Positions 10,784-21,360 of a DNA stretch of 64,000 nt are shown here, one piece after another (positions within the stretch are counted from its first letter, which is position 1; the number at the start of each line of letters is the position of its first letter). The DNA comes from Calamus simplicifolius (Eukaryota; Streptophyta; Magnoliopsida; Arecales; Arecaceae), in the NCBI GenBank assembly GCA_900491605.1, contig UESW01004258.1, positions 412,767 to 476,766 on the forward strand. The letters run 5' to 3'. Both the position numbers and the translations under genes were made by a program. The notes under the pieces are model-generated. The model was not told the origin of the DNA, searched no databases, and saw only the letters and a program-made list of their open reading frames with translations.

Positions 10784-10797
10784 AATTGTGTATGCAG
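10269..10797 (+). other. candidate intron joining gag to pol in SIRE-1
   Basis: Donor GAG|GTAAGC after ADNDE in gag (phase 0); acceptor TATGCAG|GTG at the start of pol (phase 0). Removing 10269-10797 joins ADNDE to VCLATRAIKRQWYLD in one frame and skips the gag coiled coil, second knuckle and stop. The same positions in SIRE-2 keep both sites. No transcript evidence is available here. Confidence 0.5.
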
Positions 10798-13700
10798 GTG
10801 TGTCTTGCAACCCGAGCAATTAAAAGACAATGGTACTTAGACAGCAGGTGCTCAAGACACATGACCGGTGATGAATCACAATTCATCACTTTGGAAGCAA
10901 AAGATGGAGGTGTTGTTACTTTCTGTGATAATGGCCAAGGAAAAATAATTGGCATTGAAAAAATAGGTATCACACCTCATGCTTATATTGATAATGTTCT
11001 GCTTGTAAAAGGTTTGAAACACAATTTACTTAGCATTAGTCAATTATGTGACAAAGGATTTAATGTTGTATTTGAATCATCCTTATGCATTGTTAGAAAT
11101 CCTGCTAATGAAAACATGAGATTTGTTGGTCAAAGGCATGGTAATGTATACATTGTTAATTTAAATGATTTGCATGATCAAAATGTTGATTGCCTAGTTG
11201 CTACAAATAATAAAACTGATAATAGTTGGTTATGGCATCGTAGGCTAGCTCATGCAAGCATTGATTTACTATCTAAATTAATTAAAAAGGATTTAGTACA
11301 TGGTTTGCCAAAACTTATTTTTGAAAAAGATAAGATTTGCAATGCTTGTCAATTTGGAAAACAAACCCGAGTTTCTTTTAAATCAAAGAATTTTGTTTCA
11401 ACCGCTAGACCGTTGGAGCTCTTGCATATGGACTTATTCGGTCCTACAAGAACCACTAGTCTAGGAGGTAAAAGATACGGTTTCGTTATTATTGATGATT
11501 TCTCTCGCTTTACATGGGTTTTATTTCTAGCTAGTAAAGATGAAGCATTTTCGTCATTTCAAAAATTATTTAAAAGAATTACAAACGAAAAGAATTCTTC
11601 TATTTTGTCAATACGAAGTGATCATGGAAAAGAATTTCAAAATAAATCTTTTGAAGAATTTTGTAATGAAAATGGAATTGAACATAATTTTTCTGCACCA
11701 AGAACACCACAACAAAATGGAGTAGTTGAAAGAAAGAATAGAACATTAGAGGAAATGGTGCGTACCATGTTGTGTGAAAGCAATCTTCCAAAATATTTTT
11801 GGGCAGAAGCTATTAACACTGCATGTTATGTTTTAAATCGTGCATTAATCAGACCTGTTTTGAAAAAGACTCCGTATGAACTTTGGAAAGGAAGAAAACC
11901 TAATATTAGTTACTTTCATGTTTTTGGATGTCGATGTTTTGTATTAAATAATGAAAAATCAAACCTTGATAAATTTGACGCTAAGTCTGATGAAGGAATT
12001 TTTCTCGGATATTCTTTACATAGTAGAGCTTTTAGAATATTCAACAAAAAGACTTTAATAGTTGAAGAATCAATTCATGTTATCTTTGATGAATCTAATG
12101 ATCTTCCATCAAGGAAGGGAAAAGGTATAAATGATGCAGATGACATTGAAGATCAATTCAAGGACATCACATTAAAGGATAAGAATGATACACAAGAGGT
12201 AAGTGAAGAAGAGAACGCTGACCTACCTGAAGCCTCACAAGGTAATGATGAAATAGAAAAGGATGGAGGTATGTTCTTAGTCACCCTAAAGATCAAATTA
12301 TTGGTGATCCTTCTCAAGGAGTGAGAACTAGATCATCATTTAGAGATGCTTGTAATAATTTAGCATTTGTATCTAAAATTGAACCTAAATGTTATGATGA
12401 TGCTAAAAATGATGTTGATTGGATTAATGCCATGCATGAGGAACTTAACCAATTTGAAAGAAATAATGTTTGGACTCTTTGTGAAAGACCTCATGATCAT
12501 CAAATTATTGGAACTAAATGGGTTTACAGAAACAAATTAGATGAACATGGTAATATAATTAGAAATAAGGCAAGATTGGTAGCTAAAGGTTATAATCAAG
12601 AAGAGGGAATTGATTTTGATGAAACTTATGCCCCTGTTGCTAGATTAGAAGCTATTAGATTACTTCTTGCTTATGCTTGTTATATGAGTTTTAAATTATA
12701 TCAAATGGATGTTAAAAGCGCTTTTTTGAATGGATATATTGCTGAACAAGTTTTTGTGAAACAACCACCCGGATTTGAAAATCATATGTTTCCAAACCAC
12801 ATTTTCAAATTAAACAAAGCTTTGTATGGTTTGAAACAAACGCCCCGGGCATGGTATGAAAGATTAAGCAAATTCTTGATTAGTAATAATTTTATTCGAG
12901 GAACTGTGGATACAACTTTATTTATTAAAAGGCAAAATAAAGATATATTAGTTATTCAAATCTATGTTGACGATATCATATTTGGTGCCACTAATGAATC
13001 TTTGTGCAAAGACTTTGCTAAGCTTATGCAGGGAGAGTTCGAGATGAGTATGATGGGTGAGCTGACCTACTTCCTCGGACTTCTAATTAAACAAAGCAAA
13101 TATGGGATCTTCATAAGCTAATCCAAATATACAAAAGAAATGATCAAGAAGTTTGGCATGGAGACATCCAAGATTCTCAGTACCCCTATGAGCTCATCAT
13201 GTAGACTTGAAACTTATAATTCTGAAAAATCTATTGATTTAAAATTATATAGAGGTATGATTGGATCTTTGTTATATTTAACTGCTAGTAGGCCAGATAT
13301 TTTATTTAGTGTTTGCATGTGTGCAAGATATCAAGCCAATCCTAAAGAATCATACTTGCTTGCGGTTAAAAGAATATTTAAATATTTAAATGAAACAATA
13401 AATTTGGGTATATGGTATGATAAACAATCTAGCATTGATTTAATAGGATACGCTGATTCTGACTTTGCTGGATGTAAATTAGATAGGAAATCAACCACTG
13501 GAACTTACAAGTTTCTAGGTGTTAACTTAATTTCATGGTTTAGCAAAAAGCAAACTTCAGTAGCACTATCTACGGCTGAGGCCAAGTATGTTGCAGCTGG
13601 GAGTTGCTGTGCTCAAATCTTATGGATTAAGCAACAACTAGAAGATTATGGTATTAAACAAAAAGCCATTCCTATAAAATGTGATAATACAAGTGCAATT

Positions 13701-13909
13701 AGTTTGATCAAAAATCCTATTCAACATTCCAGAACTAAACATATTGAAATTAGACATCATTTCATTAGAGATCATGTTAACAATGGAAATGATGTTATTG
13801 AATTTTTAATATTGAAAAACAAATTGCTGATATTTTCACTAAGCCACTTGATGAAACCAAATTTTATGAAATCAGAAGAGAATTGGGAATGTTTGATCCA
13901 ACCATTTAA
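10798..13909 (+). pseudogene. pol polyprotein of SIRE-1 (protease, integrase, RT, RNase H)
   Basis: Copia order. Protease WYLDSRCSRHMTGD (10831): the catalytic triad reads D-S-R in place of D-S-G as in SIRE-2. GAG-pre-integrase and HHCC zinc finger WLWHRRLAHAS ... CNACQFGKQTR. Integrase catalytic residues in LLHMDLFGP, IRSDHGKEF and APRTPQQNGVVERKNRTLEE. RT KWVYRNKLDEHGNIIRNKAR, QMDVKSAFLNG, ALYGLKQTPRAWY and IYVDDIIFGATN. RNase H YADSDFAGCKLDRKSTTG, LSTAEAKYVAAG and ADIFTKPLDE. Breaks: 1-bp deletion at about 12264, TAA at 13119-13121 where Gln is expected, and a frameshift at about 13808. The natural end is 13909. Integrase and RT motifs are intact. Confidence 0.95.
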
Positions 13910-14170
13910 TGAAACAATTAATGAATTGATATGATATCAAATTGGTGTGACATCTTTCAAATCAAATCAATTAAAGGGAACTTCCTGTCAAATTAATTGC
14001 TTAAGTATGCTGTATGCTTTAAGTCTTTTCATCTTTATGAATGCCAACTGCTATACTTTCTTAAATCCATCCACCAACAGATGTTTAAAGCCTTTTTGAT
14101 TTTATTCATGGCAGTTACCTGACCAGGCAACCAAACAATCACCTGACCAGCTAACCATCAAGCTATCTCC

Positions 14171-14180
14171 CTATATATAC
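14171..14180 (+). promoter_or_regulatory. possible internal promoter for SIRE-1 ORF3
   Basis: CTATATATAC lies in the pol-ORF3 spacer (13910-14330), 150 bp before the ORF3 ATG. Two copies of ACCTGACCAG (about 14118 and 14143) and AGCTAACC sit just upstream, recalling the AGCTAAC words of the LTR. The geometry suits a plant TATA promoter; activity is inferred. Confidence 0.4.
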
Positions 14181-14330
14181 TTTTTACCAAATCAACTCCT
14201 TCATTCCATGATCGTCTCCCTCAACCGTGCGTCTTCACCGAGCGTCCTCTCTTCCTCTTTAATCCTTTCTTTCATTCCTTCCATTAATCCTTCCTTCCAT
14301 TCAACCTATTAATCTATCTAGAAGAAGTTG

Positions 14331-15622
14331 ATGGCTCCCAAGAAGAAGGCAGTCGTTAGAGATGACGATTGTGCCGATCTTCGCCGGAAGTCTTCCACGT
14401 CTTCTACTCAAATCAACTCCCTACTTGCTTCAAAATCCTTTGTTCATGGAAGGTTAGTAGACTTTAAATTTTTAGAACATAAAGGTTTTAAAATCGGTAA
14501 TCTGTTAGTTAAACAAGGTTAGGATAAGCTTCTTTCTACCAAGAGACCTATTTATCCTGAACTTATTAGGGAATTTTATGAAAACATTTCTTTTGGTAAT
14601 GGAACTATCTCTTCCATTGTGAAAATGACTAAAATAAATCTAGACGGTAAAACATTAGGATCTGTCTTGAAAATTCCATCTGAAGGTTTCTTAGAAATTC
14701 TCCCTAGTGAGCGTGGATATAAGATTGGCCTAATCCTTAATATAGATGATACTGAAGCTAGTAAGATTGAAACGTTAGATGCAAATATGTTATCTGTTAA
14801 AAATTGGCTTTTACATAGTATCATTGCTAAGATTCTCGCCCCTCGTGCTGGATCATTTAATGTGGTAAATGATAGGGACATTTGCTTAATGTATGAATCT
14901 TAATGGAAGACCCTGTTGATTTACCTGAATTAATAATGACCGTTATGAGAGAATCTTTGTCCCGAGCTAAGGCTGCTTTGCCCTACGGAATGTTTCTCAC
15001 TTATGTATTTGAATTTTTCAATATTAAACTTAAAGGAGAAACTGCAGTGGCATTACGTCACTCTAACCTTTTTTAATGCTCATTCACTGCACCATATGGA
15101 TTTTGCTAAAAGGGATGGTATTTGGTTAAAAGTTAGATCTAGAACAGGATAATCTAGTATGCCACCGCCTATTGTGAATCAACCTGCCTGTTCCCGTCAA
15201 AACTTTTTCACTTATGACTTCAGCCAACCTAATCCGTATCTTGCTGCTATGACAGCTGACCAAAACCTTTTTCTTCCTGATCCACCTGAAATCAATGTTT
15301 CTGGATCATCTTTTCGCAATGACAACCCTGCTCCTACTCTTTTCCAACTGTTAGATTATGTGATGATCAACTCTGTCATATTATCAATGAATTGACCCTT
15401 GCCACTTCTAGTTGAAGCTCTAGTGACAGTGCTTCTTCCGTTAATGATCAGACTCTTGTACCACATATTTCTTCTGTTTTTGAAAACATGTCTGAATTTA
15501 AACTCATTCTTGAAAGGCTTGTTCATGATGTGAATATTCTTAATAGGAGAGTTTTTCACCACAATGAATCTGTCATGGAACGGATCCTGAAGGAGGTAAA
15601 TTTACTTAAAAAACAAGCTTGA
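14331..15622 (+). pseudogene. ORF3 of SIRE-1, putative plant transposon protein-type, broken
   Basis: A third ORF after pol. The ATG at 14331 gives MAPKKKAVV, a basic start shared with SIRE-2 ORF3 (MAPKRRG). It continues FVHGRLVDFKFLEHKGFKIG, then a TAG at 14521-14523 where SIRE-2 has Trp. It resumes with PIYPELIREFYENISFGNG, ILAPRAGSF and DRDICLMYE, shifts frame at about 14900, and goes on with LPYGMFLTYVFEFF to a coiled-coil end (SVMERILKEVNLLKKQA). The central part resembles the putative plant transposon protein family (PF20167-like, from memory). No signal peptide or membrane segment is seen, so it does not look like an envelope. Function unknown. Confidence 0.7.
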
Positions 15623-15659
15623 AAACTTTGAGCCTAAGGCAGAGTGGGTAGAATATCAA

Positions 15660-15908
15660 ATGAGATCGAGCCAGACCCAGACCCGAGATGCAGCAAACGC
15701 TGTTGATCATTGGACTGCAACCCTCTCAAGGCCGAGTCAACTCATGAAGACTCTCATCACTTGTTCTGCCGCCTCTGTGTCTGATGCTTCTTTTTTCTCA
15801 TCCGCACCTTTTCACCCATCGTCACGGCCTTCCTCCGTCAAGCCTGAATCTTCAAGAAAGTCAAATATTTCTTCAGTGCATATTTCTTCATCTGATGACG
15901 ACAAATGA
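15660..15908 (+). CDS. small Ser-rich ORF of unknown status in SIRE-1
   Basis: 82 codons, MRSSQTQTRDAANAVDH to SSVHISSSDDDK. I do not recognise it, and SIRE-2 shows no equivalent after its ORF3. It could be a displaced C-terminus of ORF3 or a chance frame. Confidence 0.2.
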   Translation: MRSSQTQTRDAANAVDHWTATLSRPSQLMKTLITCSAASVSDASFFSSAPFHPSSRPSSVKPESSRKSNISSVHISSSDDDK

Positions 15909-16121
15909 TTGTACTTAACTTATATGCTTTGTAGTATTTGAACAAACTTGTTATGCTTGTTCATGTTTATGCTCTATGACTTGAAACAATGACATGTAAT
16001 ATCTATTGTCTTGTACTGATCTGCATGACTGTTTTAATTATGCAATGAATGTTAATATCTCCTTGATCTATTATGCTTAAAATTATTGCAAGACTCTTCA
16101 AACTTCTTTTTGATTAATGAC

Positions 16122-16338
16122 AAAAAGGGGGAGAAGAATATTGCTTGCATACATTAAGAAATGGAGTAAAATAGTAACTCCATATATTCAGGGGGAGAAA
16201 AGAAAAAGATTTCACTTACTTAATTTGACAAGGGGAGAAATTAATGTTTTCTGATTACTCCTGTTTACTTATTAAACTTCCATATATACACTTGCTCTTT
16301 ATGCTTAAAGGTTTTGTCATCATCAAAAAAGGGGAGAT
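16122..16338 (+). other. four polypurine-tract-like blocks before SIRE-1 3' LTR
   Basis: CAAAAAGGGGGAGAAG at 16121, GGGGGAGAAA at 16191, AGGGGAGAAA at 16231, and AAAAAAGGGGAGAT at 16325-16338 touching the LTR. Only the last is in primer position. Confidence 0.8.
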
Positions 16339-17602
16339 TGTTGACCCCAGATTGATTTTGATGATTACAAAACAAATTAAGCAATTCTAAGATTGATACA
16401 GGGAAGTTCGATCGCCTTGCAAGTAAGTATCTTCATGCAAAATTGACCGGTAAGAAAGTACTTCATTTAATTTGCTTTGAATATGATTATTAGCCTGGGA
16501 GTTAACTGGTTAGCTAGCTTGTTATTCCATTTAGCTAACTGGCACGACTTTTAGCTAGCTGGGAAACTTTCACAGTGATTGGGCCGAACGATCTTGCATT
16601 TTAGCTAGCTGTTTAGCTAGCTTGTTAGCTAGCTGCAGTTTCTTCAGCTAACTAAAATGCTGGTCTCAGTAAGATGGCCGAACGTCCTCCTTTTTTAGCT
16701 AGCTGGTGAGTTAGTTTGTTAGCTAGCTGGAGCCCTTTCAGCTAACTAAGAAACTTGTCTCAGGTGCCTGGCCGAACGTCCTTTTCTTTTAGTTAACTCA
16801 TGAGCTAGCTTGTTAGCTAGCTGGAATTCCTTTAGCTAACTAATTCTTTCGTCACAGTGCATTGGCCGAACACCCTCCAATTTTAGCTAGCTGGCTGGAT
16901 TTCTTGTTAGCTAATTGCAACTCCTTCTAGCTAGCTGACGTTCCTTTTAGTTAACTGCTTAGCTAACTATTTCATCTTGGAGCTAACTATTTAGCTAACT
17001 AACTATTTTACTTTTCTTCTGCAGTCGAGAGGGATTCAAATTTAGTTAGCTGGAGAGCTAACTATGGATGCATGAAACTTTTCCTCTGCCGTTTCTTTTT
17101 CCTGATAGTTAACTAAAGAGCTAACTGACCGTTGCTTAGTTAGCTGCCTAGTTAACTAAGTATTCAGCTTTTTACCCTGCTGGCCATTGCTTTTTGTTGT
17201 GAGTTAGCTGGAGAGCTAACTAGCAACCTTCTAGCTAACTGAAGAGATACCTATGGACGTCTTATTTGTTTTTGGTCTCTCTGGTTAGCTAACTGATTAG
17301 CTAGTTGAGGTCCCTTGCTTAACTCTTCGACGATGGCATTCATATCCTCAGCTACTTGGATTTATTTTTCAGTCAACCGCCGCCTGAGCTCTAAAGAGTG
17401 TTCTTTCTCTCTTACTCTTTCTCTATTGCTATTTCAAGCTATATTTAACTTTTGATTTTTGAATTTTTACAGTGCTCATCCTTCCTCAAATGGAGATCTG
17501 CATTCAATGCTTAAGGGAAACATGTTTAACGGTTATATTTTCTTCCCGTTATTATTTCCATTTATTTCTTATGTATCTAACAGATATCTTCTTATTAGAT
17601 GG

Positions 17603-17610
17603 TTATAAAT
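17603..17610 (+). promoter_or_regulatory. TATA box of SIRE-1 3' LTR
   Basis: TATAAATA in GGTTATAAATAGCTGGG, same place as in the 5' LTR. It could drive read-out transcription into Tat-A. Confidence 0.6.
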
Positions 17611-17930
17611 AGCTGGGATTAGAAGCACACCTTGACGATTTTTGAAAAAGAAATTTTAAAGAGAGAAAAATCCAAGAAAAGAGCCTTCATTGCATATTTG
17701 TTGAGTGGTTGCTGGGCATTCAAGTTCATTCCTTGCTCCGAAAGGTTGTCCGAATCATTGAAACTTTCAAGCATTCAGGACTTCAGCTGCTTTAACCTAG
17801 TTCATTTATTGCTGAGTTTATTGCTTCAAAAGTTGTAAAGTATTTTCTGAATATTTTCTCATTGTAGGAGCTTCTCCTTTACATACTCTGATTATCTTGT
17901 AAAAGGGTTAGTGAGCCCTAGTTTGCTTTT

Positions 17931-18098
17931 GGCTTCCTTGTGCCATTGAAACAAGAGGACTAGCCTAGGTTTGGCTAGGGGTTTTTGGCTTCCTTGTGCC
18001 GTGAAACAAGAGGACTAGCCTAGGTTTGGCTAGGGGTTTTTTTGGCTGCCTTGTGTTGTATAAACAAGAGGGCTAGCCTGATTCGGCTAGAGGTTATA
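17931..18098 (+). repeat. three 56-bp tandem units in SIRE-1 3' LTR
   Basis: Units begin GGCTTCC/GGCTGCC at 17931, 17987 and 18044, matching 8725-8890. Confidence 0.9.
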
Positions 18099-18355
18099 AT
18101 CATTGTGATACGATTAGTGGAATTCCCAAAAGTGTTGGGGAGTGGATGTAGGTGCTGAGTTTGGCATCGAACCACTATAAACTTCTGTGTGTTTGTGATT
18201 ATTTTCTTTTCTATTGTTATTATTCTGTGCACTCCACTTCACCGCTGCAAATCAAATTATGGTTAAAAGCACATATATCTACATTGAAATTAAATTAAAT
18301 TTTAAATAACCCAATTCACTCCCCTCTTGGGTTACTACATCTGGGCAACAGTTGG

Positions 18356-20015
18356 AAAAAGCTTCCTTAGTACACTTTGATGCTTATCGAAAGATTCCTC
18401 GGGTAGCTGATAGTCTGTTACAATTCAGCAGAAGGAAGGAGAGCTTTTGAAGGATTTTATGGTCTGATTCAAGACGACGGCCCTCGAGGTCTACCACCTT
18501 GATGATGTTGTGGCCACCTTGGCCCTGAAGCGAGGACTCCATCCCTCCTGCTTTACCTATTCATTAGACAAGAAGTCTTCCAGTTCCTACGCCGAGCTTT
18601 TAAGTAATAATATATTTGCGCCGACAAAACTGATCTCACTCGGAGATGAACAGAGAGAGGGCCTGGTAAAAGACCGGTCCGCGTGGAGCCAAGCGGACCC
18701 CCCAAGAAACCTGAGCCTCTGTGCCGGCCAGACAACCGATGCTGGAACTTCGCCCCTAGAGAAGAGAACTTCACACCTCTCCTCATCCCTAGATCTCATA
18801 TTCTTATGGAGATTGAATGTGAGTCTTATCTCTAGCGCCCTCCCCCTCTGAGGACAGGCGCCGCTCGCGACCGGGGTCGTTATTGCTACTTCCACAAAGA
18901 TTATGGTCATGATATTGAATACTGCCATAATCTAAAGCATGCCATCGAGGAGCTCATCCAGCGGGGTTACCTCAAAAAGTTTATCCAGAAGGGAGGGCCT
19001 CCAGCCATCCCAGCTCTGATGGGGCCTTCACCTATTTAGGCCAACATTGATAATACTCCAACAGAATGGATGGTGGGCATGCTTTCATGGTAAACAGCCT
19101 CATCTTCGAAGAGACCAAGGGGGGATGAGGGGGTAGAAAATATAGTCCCTTTTTCTGAAAGGGAGTTAGCAGGGAGGTAATCTGAATGATGATAGCGTAA
19201 TTATCTCTATGACGATCGCTAAGCATCCTGTAAAAAGAATATTAGTAGATAGTAGAAGCTCGGCGGACATCCTTACCTATGATGCTTTTGTTCGGATGAA
19301 TTTATCTTCCAACTCCCTACAACTGGTGACCACACCTCTGGTTGGCTTCACTGGAGATTCAGTGAGAGTAGAAGATGAAATTACCCTGCCAGTCTTGACA
19401 GGATCGCCGCCGTATCAGAGCACTATCATGATGAGATTCTTAGTAGCCCGAGTACCTCTTGCATACATGTCATACTCGATCGACTGGGTTTAAACCTCTT
19501 GGACGCAGTGATATCTACCAAGCACCTGCTCATGAAATTCCCCACTAGTGGAGGGATCAACGATATGCGTGGGGAGCAAAATCCTATGCAAATATGCTAT
19601 CATATGGCTCTCAGCCCTCAGGGGATGGTGACTTTACCGACTTCGGTGCTGCTCGACTCCAGAGAATCTGAAAGAAGGGGTGAGCCAGCTGAGCACTTAT
19701 TATCCTACCCATTGGGGGACGACCCTAGGAAGACCGTGCAGCTTGGTGAGCTCCTTCCCTTGGAGATAAAGAATCAACTCCTCACCTTCTTATGGGCGAA
19801 TGCAGATGTCTTTGCCTAGTCAGCATCAAACATGCCCGGCATCCCATCAAAGGTAAATACTCATAAGCTCAATATTGATTCGACGTACCAGTCTTTTCGC
19901 CACAAGAAAAGAAGCTTCACTCCTGAGCGACAATAAGCCATTGATGCGGAGGCCAATAAGCTACTCTCCGTTGGCCACATTCGGGAAGCACAATATTTGG
20001 ATTGTCTAGCCAATG
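18356..20015 (+). pseudogene. Tat-A gag C-terminus, protease and start of RT
   Basis: Continues 7029-7131 after SIRE-1. Gag: LEKASLVHFDAYRKIPRV, ATLALKRGLHPSCFTYSLDK, SYAELL, then the nucleocapsid-side motif YCYFHKDYGHDIEYCHNLK and IEELIQRGYLKKF. Protease: KRILVDSRSSADILTYDAF, where the catalytic D-S-G reads D-S-R, and VGFTGDSVRVEDEITLPV. Linker: LGLNLLDAVISTK, FPTSGGINDMRG, GEPAEHLLSYPLGDDPRKTV. Start of RT: NMPGIPSK, HKLNID, KRSFTPERQ then a stop, LLSVGHIREAQYLDCLAN. The segment ends where CACTA begins at 20016. Frames change repeatedly. The linker closely resembles that of Tat-C (58680-59030), so both belong to related Tat families. Confidence 0.85.
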
Positions 20016-21360
20016 CACTACAAGAAAAATCAATTTTAGCAACACCAAAATGCATCGCTAAATCCATTTAGCGACACAATTTGGGTGTCGCTGTAAACTT
20101 CGTCGCAATTTAGCGATGCAAAATAATGCATCACTATTTTGTGACTAAACTGAAGTCGTCGCAATTTAGCGACGCATTAGCGACTCCCGATTGCGTCACA
20201 ATGTTGCATCGCAATTGCGTCGCAAAATTAATAATTTAATTTTTTTTAAAATAATTGCGATGAAAAACTTTTATCGCAATAGTGTTGCTAATTAAATTTT
20301 TTATTAAATTTAAAATATTATAAATTAAATCTCTTAATACAATTTCATTGCATTCAAATATTGATCGAAACATTATCACTAAATATCCAAAAATATTGAT
20401 CGAAACATTCATCACAAAATTTTTAATAATATATAAAAATTTAATATATTAATAATTTAAAATTTTGATATACAAAACATATGTAGTAAAGAAAAAATAC
20501 GTCAAGAATCTGCACTATCACATCACAGAAAGGCTGCGGAGGCTAGAATGAACCCTGCGATATGAAGCGAACCAAATTTTGCATTTGACGCATCTGCTCT
20601 CTCATGTCTGCAAGCTCTTGCCGACCTTCTGTTGAACCTCCTCCGTAATATATCTCTGAATGTCCTCTAAATGCTCGGTAGAAAAATCACTAGGATAGTG
20701 CAAACTGAAGCCATGATAAAAAAATATCTAGAAGCTTTAGTGCCCAGACCGTAGACCCTACGGTCTCGTGGCTGGGCACCAATAGCTTCCAAAAACACGT
20801 TGACTCTCCTGTGATGAGAGTTCGATGGGCGGCCCCCCATTAGTGGAGTCAACCTGCGATGCCTGGGACTAAAGCTCCTCAATTCGTGCCTTTGAATTAT
20901 AGAATCAACGATACATGAATCATTATATGAACCTGAATAAAATTTTAGAAATTAAACAGATATAATATAAGGCTAATTTCTTATCGCAACCTCCTATGAT
21001 CGTGCATCGACCCAGGAACCGTCCTTCTTGGCGTGTATCGCCTTGAATAGGCGAAACTCACCAGGATCTCTGCCCTCCTGCTCAGACTACAAAAGCAGAA
21101 GAAATGATATAAATGTAAGTATTTGCAAATGACTAAATTAGTAATTAAATTATTTATGTTTTCTTACTATACAACGTCTATGCTCCTGAATCAAAATAGA
21201 CCCTGCAATGTGGTAGGAGAAACCCATGCCATGACCGCCCTTCTCGGATCGGCGGTTCGTGGTGGCTGATGCGGACCTCCTTTGTCGGGCCTCAAACTGC
21301 CACACCTGCTGCCAGTCGTTCCAAATACTAGTGTGGGCACCAGAATCAGGCAAAGGATTC
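20016..21360 (-). mobile_element. CACTA (En/Spm) DNA transposon, one end only
   Basis: CACTACAAGAAAAA at 20016 is the standard CACTA terminus and follows ATG, a possible 3-bp target site. About 250 bp of subterminal repeats (TTTAGCGACGCA, GCGTCGCAA and relatives, both orientations) come next, as in transposase-binding ends. A Transposase_24-type coding remnant follows on the minus strand. I found no matching TTCTTGTAGTG end. The right side is cut near 21360 by the LTR of the next element. Confidence 0.85.
20667..21355 (-). pseudogene. Transposase_24-type (Ptta/En/Spm) protein remnant in CACTA
   Basis: On the minus strand from 21355: WNDWQQVWQFEARQRR, SATTNRRSEKGGHGMGFSYH, a possible intron before CTGCTTTTGTAG, then SEQEGRDPGEFRLFKAIHAK with DGSWVDARS (about 21000-21090). 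At 20700-20880 there is RRVNVFLEAIGAQPRDRRVY and GLGTKAS. This order matches the C-terminal half of plant transposases of the Ptta/En/Spm type. The N-terminus is missing. Such proteins accompany the catalytic TNP2-like transposase, which is absent here. Confidence 0.65.

Larger units (their letters stand above)
7132..18350 (+). mobile_element. SIRE/Maximus-type Ty1/copia element (SIRE-1), complete with LTRs
   Basis: Two 2012-bp LTRs (7132-9143, 16339-18350) begin TGTTGACCCC and end GGGCAACA. They are flanked by a perfect 5-bp duplication GTTGG (7127-7131, 18351-18355). I count about 4 differences in the first ~120 bp of the LTRs, so insertion is not very recent. Internal order: iMet primer site, gag, pol (protease, integrase, RT, RNase H), a spacer with a TATA box, ORF3, purine tracts. 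The copia order, the gag sequence and a third ORF after pol define the SIRE/Maximus lineage. It is inserted in Tat-A gag. Gag, pol and ORF3 are all interrupted. Confidence 0.95.
16339..18350 (+). repeat. 3' LTR of SIRE-1
   Basis: 2012 bp; starts TGTTGACCCC directly after the purine tract and ends GGGCAACA before duplication GTTGG. It carries the same 94-bp units (from 16582). Confidence 0.95.
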
